Below are positions 8,873 to 10,591 of a DNA stretch of 10,591 nucleotides, piece after piece; the stretch's first letter is position 1, and the number at the start of each line of letters is the position of its first letter. The notes under the pieces were generated by a model, which did no database searches, was not told the DNA's origin, and was given only the letters and a program-made list of their open reading frames with translations. The DNA lies in the NCBI GenBank assembly GCA_965365655.1, contig CBDUCN010000175.1, forward strand, positions 1 to 10,591, in the 5' to 3' direction. Position numbers and translations under genes: made by a program. This DNA is from JBFHNV01 sp965365655 (GTDB lineage Bacteria > Pseudomonadota > Gammaproteobacteria > HK1).

Positions 8873-9586
8873 CTACACGGACACCGACAGGTCGATGAGC
8901 CATGCCGGCATCACGTCCAGCAGCCACGCCTCGATCATGCGCTCGACGTGGAACAGCACGGCGGTGCCGACCAGCAGCAGCACCACGCCCATCGCGGGCT
9001 TCGCGTAGGGCATCCACGCGACCAGCGTCTCGCGCCGCGCGCCCACCGCGCGCCGCGACCCGTACGCCAGCGCGAGCAGCACGGTCGCGACGCCGACGCC
9101 GAAGGCCAGCATCGTGAACGCCGCCTGCACCAGGCCCTCGCCGGTCGCGGCGAGGCCGATCGCGCCGCCGAGCGTGGGGCCGATGCACGGCGACCACACC
9201 GCGCCCAGCAGCACCCCGACCAGGAACTGACCGCCCAGACCCTCGCCGCCGCCGCGCCCGAGGCGCGCGTCGGCGCCGCTCGCGAGCGGCGACGCGACGC
9301 GCGACAGCATGTCCTGTGCCTTCGGCACCAGCAGCACGACGCCGAACACGATCATGGTCAGCGCCGCGACGCGGTTGATGACGCGCTCGTCGATGCCCAG
9401 CAGGTGGCCGAACGCGGTGACGCCGAAGCCCACGACGACGAAGGTCAGCACCAGGCCGGCGGCCAGCGCCAGCGGCCCGAGCCGGCTCGCCTGGAACGCC
9501 GCCGCGATCGTGATCGGCAGCAGCGGCAGCACGCACGGGTTGATCAGGGTCAGGATGCCGGCCACGTAGGCCCAGACGAACGTCAT
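8873..9586 (-). CDS. CcdA/SoxV-type membrane thiol-disulfide transporter
   Basis: CcdA-family proteins carry reducing power from cytoplasmic thioredoxin across the inner membrane to periplasmic thioredoxin-like proteins, for cytochrome c maturation or, as SoxV, for the Sox system. The 237-residue protein is mostly hydrophobic with about six membrane segments. Its two conserved proline-flanked cysteines are C18 (INPCVLPLLP, first helix) and C134 (WSPCIGPTLGG, fourth helix). This is the short CcdA form without the DsbD periplasmic domains. ATG 9586 gives the family N-terminus directly before the first helix; a GGAG about 10 bases upstream is a fair ribosome site. The gene upstream on the same strand encodes a periplasmic thioredoxin, 196 bases away. 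That pairing resembles soxV-soxW, but ccdA for cytochrome biogenesis cannot be excluded. Confidence 0.9.
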   Translation of the reverse strand: MTFVWAYVAGILTLINPCVLPLLPITIAAAFQASRLGPLALAAGLVLTFVVVGFGVTAFGHLLGIDERVINRVAALTMIVFGVVLLVPKAQDMLSRVASPLASGADARLGRGGGEGLGGQFLVGVLLGAVWSPCIGPTLGGAIGLAATGEGLVQAAFTMLAFGVGVATVLLALAYGSRRAVGARRETLVAWMPYAKPAMGVVLLLVGTAVLFHVERMIEAWLLDVMPAWLIDLSVSV

Positions 9587-9731
9587 TCGAGGCGTGTCTC
9601 CGATGCGGATGGGGCCCCGGCGAGGGCACCGGAACCAGTGCCGCGCCGCGCCCGTGCGGATACGGACCGCCGACGCGCGGAGATGTTCCCCGCCGCGCGT
9701 GCCGACGCACTGCGCACGCCGCCGGCCGTGC

Positions 9732-9764
9732 GGCCCGCCCGGCGCACGCGGCGCCGGGCGGGCC
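9732..9764 (-). terminator. Perfect 14-bp stem hairpin downstream of the thioredoxin gene
   Basis: GGCCCGCCCGGCGC (9732-9745) and GCGCCGGGCGGGCC (9751-9764) pair without a mismatch around a 5-base loop. On the minus strand it begins 18 bases after the thioredoxin stop codon. There is no U tract after it, so it may be a GC-rich terminator or an mRNA-stabilising end that separates thioredoxin from the downstream CcdA-type gene. The rest of the gap (9587-9782) holds no gene. Confidence 0.65.
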
Positions 9765-9782
9765 TGACCCGGGATCCGGCGC

Positions 9783-10181
9783 CTACAGCGCCGCCTTGAA
9801 CAGGGCCTCGATCGGCGCGCGGCCGGTCTGCGCGACGACGCGCCCGACCTCCTTGCCGGCGCTGAACATCACCAGTGTCGAGCGGCGGGGGATCTTCAGC
9901 TCACGCACCAGATCGCCGTCGCGATGCGTGTCCCAGTCCACCCGCATGATGGTCACCCCCCGGTACGCCGGGTTGCTGTCGAGCAGCGCACTCACGGTGC
10001 GCTCTTGCGCGCGGCAGGTCCCTCACCAGGGGGCGTAGAAGTCGAGCATCACGGGCTGACCGCTCGCGATCGCCTCGTCGAAGGCGGCGCGGCTGTAGTC
10101 CACGTGCCCGACGTCGCTGGCCGCGGCAGGCGCGCTCGTCGCGAGCGCGGCGCACAGGGCCAGGAACAGTCGTCGCTGCAT
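9783..10181 (-). CDS. Periplasmic thioredoxin with in-frame TGA at the catalytic cysteine: candidate selenoprotein (UGTC), SoxW-like
   Basis: Read through one in-frame TGA (10025-10023), this frame encodes a complete 132-residue thioredoxin-like protein. A signal peptide (MQRRLFLALC..., residues 1 to about 22, ending SAPAAAS) precedes a mature N-terminal strand and helix, then VMLDFYAPW, the TGA codon (residue 53), GTC with the resolving C56, and RAQERTVSALL. The remaining fold (VTIMRVDWD, STLVMFSAGKEVGR, a final helix, TAG stop) is intact. Thioredoxins have cysteine at the TGA position (WCGTC), so selenocysteine is the natural reading. ATG 10181 has a good ribosome site, GAGGAA, seven bases upstream. 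Where thioredoxins carry their cis-proline before threonine, this protein has RRST; related small periplasmic thioredoxins may share this. It would exchange electrons with the CcdA-type protein encoded next. If the organism lacks selenocysteine machinery, this is instead a pseudogene by a single point change (TGC or TGT to TGA). Confidence 0.75.
9980..10007 (-). promoter_or_regulatory. SECIS-like hairpin downstream of the UGA
   Basis: In the mRNA, AGCGCAC (10003-9997) pairs with GUGCGCU (9991-9985) to form a 7-bp stem closed by the loop CGUGA (9996-9992). Below it, one bulged G (9984) precedes two more pairs, and a C-G pair follows after one mismatch. The loop starts 26 nt after the UGA and has G as its second base. 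Bacterial SECIS elements usually have a G in the first two loop positions and lie about 16-37 nt after the UGA, so both criteria are met. In GC-rich DNA a stem like this can arise by chance. Confidence 0.5.
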
Positions 10182-10503
10182 CGTGTCGTTCCTCGGGGTT
10201 GTGGGGCTTCGCGGCGGCCGGTGGAGCACACGGACCCGCCGCGGAACGCACGCTACCACCGCCCGTTCCCGGCACGCGCCGGTGCGTCGTCGCGCGTGAG
10301 GCGTGCGCGGCGCCGGGCCTGGCCGCCGGGGTGCACGGGAAGCGCGCCGGCGCCGCGGCGCCGGCGGCCCTGTCGGGCGGGCGGGGATGCGGCGGCGATC
10401 TGCGGGCCGCGCGGACCGGGCCGCGCGCGGCGCGCCCGGAAGGCAACGCTCGTGCGCTCCGGGCCGCCGCGGGGCGCACGGCACGGCAGCAACGATCGCC
10501 GCG
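10182..10503. other. Gap without a gene upstream of the thioredoxin
   Basis: These 322 bases are extremely GC-rich, and I see no credible gene on either strand; the open frames are arginine/proline/alanine-rich and carry no domain. The region contains a long perfect palindrome (10345-10366) and overlapping inverted repeats GGCCGCCGG/CCGGCGGCC (10321-10329 and 10361-10369). The thioredoxin promoter should lie here, but no convincing -35/-10 pair was found. Confidence 0.5.
10345..10366. repeat. 22-bp perfect GC-only palindrome
   Basis: The left half CGCCGGCGCCG is followed directly by its reverse complement CGGCGCCGGCG. It lies between the partial gene at the window end and the thioredoxin gene, about 140 bases downstream of the partial gene's stop codon. 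It could be part of a terminator for that gene, or simply a product of very high GC. Confidence 0.5.
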
Positions 10504-10591
10504 TCAGATGACGTTGATCGGCGTCTTGCCCTCGACGGTCAGGCAGCGGTTGACGTGGGAGCGGGACTTCACGAGGTAGCGCTGCGAGTCG
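10504..10591 (-). CDS. 3' end of an unrecognised gene (partial)
   Basis: On the minus strand an open frame enters from the window edge and ends at TGA (10506-10504). It encodes about 29 residues, including RYLVKSRSHVNRC and LTVEGKTPINVI at the C-terminus. Third codon positions are G/C-rich and the composition is protein-like, so it is probably a real gene tail. I do not recognise the family. It is upstream of the thioredoxin on the same strand, but a 322-base gap makes a shared operon uncertain. Confidence 0.6.
   Translation of the reverse strand, partial: DSQRYLVKSRSHVNRCLTVEGKTPINVI

Noticed and set aside
10023..10025. TGA read as a frameshift or as the boundary between two separate genes
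   Set aside because: The frame is identical before and after the TGA, so no indel is needed. The downstream piece from GTG 9995 would lack the active site and signal peptide, and it continues the same thioredoxin fold. A point nonsense mutation cannot be excluded and is stated as the main alternative.

Overview
The window is very GC-rich (roughly 70%), has dense coding, strong G/C bias at third codon positions, and start/stop overlaps of the GTGA type. With Sox thiosulfate-oxidation genes, a flavocytochrome c sulfide dehydrogenase flavoprotein and Tat signal peptides, this suggests a high-GC proteobacterium (beta or gamma class most likely) that can oxidise reduced sulfur. No rRNA, tRNA, CRISPR array, transposase or other mobile element was seen.

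Layout. Bases 1-52 may be the tail of an upstream plus-strand gene. Bases 53-324 are a leader with palindromes and a 10-bp hairpin. From 325 to 5145 six plus-strand genes look like one operon: an IorA-like [2Fe-2S] subunit, an IorB-like molybdopterin subunit, soxX, soxY, soxZ and soxA. Several junctions are overlapping GTGA starts or gaps of only a few bases. A short convergent gap with a 19-bp tandem repeat separates soxA from a minus-strand fccB/soxF-type gene (5288-6553). Next comes a minus-strand TauD/TfdA-family dioxygenase (6810-7703), divergent from a plus-strand D-2-hydroxyacid dehydrogenase (7856-8830). The right end is minus-strand: a CcdA/SoxV-type membrane thiol transporter (8873-9586), a periplasmic thioredoxin (9783-10181), and the 3' end of an unrecognised gene (10504-10591).

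Main discovery. The thioredoxin reading frame is interrupted by a single in-frame TGA at 10023-10025, exactly where the first catalytic cysteine of the W-C-G-T-C motif belongs. The frame is unchanged on both sides, the second cysteine is intact, and the rest of the thioredoxin domain is well preserved. A hairpin with a 7-bp upper stem and a CGUGA loop starts downstream of the UGA, with its loop 26 nt away, as expected of a bacterial SECIS element. The simplest exciting reading is a selenocysteine thioredoxin (active site U-G-T-C) that automated callers would split or call a pseudogene.

How the genes may work together. SoxXA and SoxYZ act in the periplasm: SoxXA attaches thiosulfate to the C-terminal cysteine of SoxY. 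FccB-type proteins oxidise sulfide. SoxV/SoxW-type pairs (CcdA plus periplasmic thioredoxin) deliver electrons across the membrane to keep SoxY reduced. The CcdA and selenothioredoxin pair here could do that job; this is inference from family knowledge and proximity. soxB and soxCD are not in the window.
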